A stretch of 5,951 nucleotides of DNA from Dehalococcoidia bacterium. Lineage in GTDB: Bacteria; Chloroflexota; Dehalococcoidia; Dehalococcoidales; UBA1222. The stretch lies in the NCBI GenBank assembly GCA_009784845.1, contig WQXK01000042.1:1-5951 (forward strand). Reading direction: 5' to 3'. The translations under genes were made by a program, and so were the position numbers. This document shows positions 5,458-5,951 of this stretch, piece after piece; position 1 is the stretch's first letter, and the number at the start of each line of letters is the position of its first letter. The notes below the pieces were generated by a model, which was not told where the DNA came from, ran no database searches, and worked only from the letters and a program-made list of their open reading frames with translations.

Positions 5458-5808
5458 TTAAGTATTCTCAGGCGGCAATAGCGGTCTGTTTCTATGCCTG
5501 AACAGCAAAATCTCCTCTGCGCATGGGACGAACATCGCAAGGATGAGGTAGTACACAGGTTTTTGCCCTTTGCTATACTGGGGAAAGATTTTGTGAAGCG
5601 CAAGATACTTGAACAAATACAGGAATATTTGTGCCACAAGAATTATAGCGGCAAATATCAAAACCGAAATTAGCAAAATTGGAAAGACGGAAAATAACTC
5701 CTCTGCCGTAGGGTCATCACCTAATGATATGATTTTGAGCATAGTTGGTACAAGCGCGATGAGATAGCCAACGGCGACAGGCGCGCCAGTTCGGGCAATA
5801 CTGCTCAA
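5458..5808 (-). CDS. Small integral membrane protein, function unknown
   Basis: This encodes about 116 residues with two or three membrane helices: a weakly hydrophobic N-terminal segment (VAVGYLIALVPTMLKII, about 12-28), a strong long helix (VFPILLISVLIFAAIILVAQ, about 41-60, continuing hydrophobic), and YYLILAMFVPCAEEILLF (about 86-103), followed by a basic tail RHRNRPLLPPENT. The start is uncertain. TTG 5808-5806 has GGAGG four bases upstream (5817-5813) but lies 92 bases inside the protease gene; ATG 5742-5740 would reduce the overlap to 26 bases, but no ribosome binding site precedes it. The gene is in another frame from the protease and probably translationally coupled to it. It ends 14 bases from the terminator that faces it. 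The AEE near the C-terminus does not fit the CPBP protease spacing. No family is recognised. Confidence 0.6.
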   Translation of the reverse strand: MSSIARTGAPVAVGYLIALVPTMLKIISLGDDPTAEELFSVFPILLISVLIFAAIILVAQIFLYLFKYLALHKIFPQYSKGQKPVYYLILAMFVPCAEEILLFRHRNRPLLPPENT

Positions 5809-5951
5809 CCAGCCTCCAGAATGCCGGCGAATGGTTCATTTCACGCAGGTGGCATAACTCATGTATTACCACGTATTCAATGATTTCATGAGGGAGCATA
5901 ACCAGCTTCCAGTTTAGGTTGAGCGCACCGCGCGGAGAACAGCTTCCCCAG
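5717..5951 (-). CDS. YgjP/DUF45-family zinc metalloprotease, C-terminal part
   Basis: The minus-strand frame enters from beyond the window end and runs to TGA 5719-5717, giving 77 visible residues. The diagnostic order of this family is present: WGSCSPRGALNLNW, then the zinc-binding helix IEYVVIHELCHLREMNH (HELCH plus a third histidine six residues later), then HSPAFWRLVEQYCPNW and the terminal CRRWL. The HExxH pair supplies two zinc ligands and the catalytic glutamate. Members are called M48-like, SprT-like or WLM-type metallopeptidases and are probably cytoplasmic; their substrates are poorly known. The last 15 residues (SHRACTNYAQNHIIR) extend past the usual RRWL ending and overlap the start of the membrane-protein gene. 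The methionine at 5899 is internal, because conserved residues precede it. Confidence 0.88.
   Translation of the reverse strand, partial: WGSCSPRGALNLNWKLVMLPHEIIEYVVIHELCHLREMNHSPAFWRLVEQYCPNWRACRRWLSHRACTNYAQNHIIR

Noticed and set aside
5458..5520. CPBP (CAAX-type) protease motif in the membrane protein
   Set aside because: The sequence AEEILLFR gives EExxxxR, one residue longer than the EExxxR motif, and the later histidine motifs of that family are absent.
5394..5639. An 81-codon minus-strand frame overlapping the membrane protein
   Set aside because: It is in a different frame from the hydrophobic protein, is rich in cysteine, serine and arginine, and runs through the terminator hairpin.

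Overview
The window looks like chromosomal DNA from a moderately AT-rich Gram-positive anaerobe, most likely a Clostridia/Eubacteriales-type Firmicute. The reasons are strong GGAGG-type ribosome binding sites, TTG and GTG starts used beside ATG, near-consensus sigma-A-like promoters with 17-base spacers, a paired ACT (UPF0237) and UPF0210 operon of the kind known from Firmicutes, and a YgjP-type metalloprotease. This placement is inferred from style and gene content, not from a phylogenetic marker.

Layout. At the left edge (1-158) there are only short plus-strand reading frames of uncertain status. On the minus strand (782-179) lies a secreted or lipoprotein gene broken by a one-base frameshift. 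A long intergenic stretch (783-1164) holds the promoter of that gene and, on the other strand, the promoter of a MerR-family regulator with a GyrI-like effector domain (1165-1998), which ends in a probable terminator. Next comes an intact Fic-family protein (2245-3321) with the catalytic Fic motif, an N-terminal inhibitory-helix motif and a C-terminal winged helix. Its upstream region carries two strong palindromes built from the same half-site, CTGCATAT, one of them laid directly over the predicted promoter. Behind fic is the remnant of a small membrane-protein gene split between two frames (about 3330-3616).

The second half is more conserved. An ACT-domain protein (3757-4026) and a UPF0210/DUF711 protein (4039-5397) form a tight two-gene operon with its own promoter and a strong terminator (5416-5444). 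Converging on that terminator from the right, on the minus strand, are the C-terminal part of a YgjP/DUF45 zinc metalloprotease (cut by the window end) and a small membrane protein that appears to start inside the protease gene in another frame.

How the genes work together. The ACT and UPF0210 proteins are very probably functional partners of unknown biochemistry, perhaps ligand sensor plus enzyme. The Fic protein is probably self-controlled at two levels: protein activity by its inhibitory helix, and perhaps transcription through its own winged helix acting on the twin palindromes. The MerR regulator has no obvious target beside it. The two broken genes lie in the accessory left half while the long conserved genes are intact, which suggests gene decay more than poor sequence quality. 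The most unusual item is the twin-palindrome operator region of fic; I see no clear evidence of a wholly new multi-gene system.
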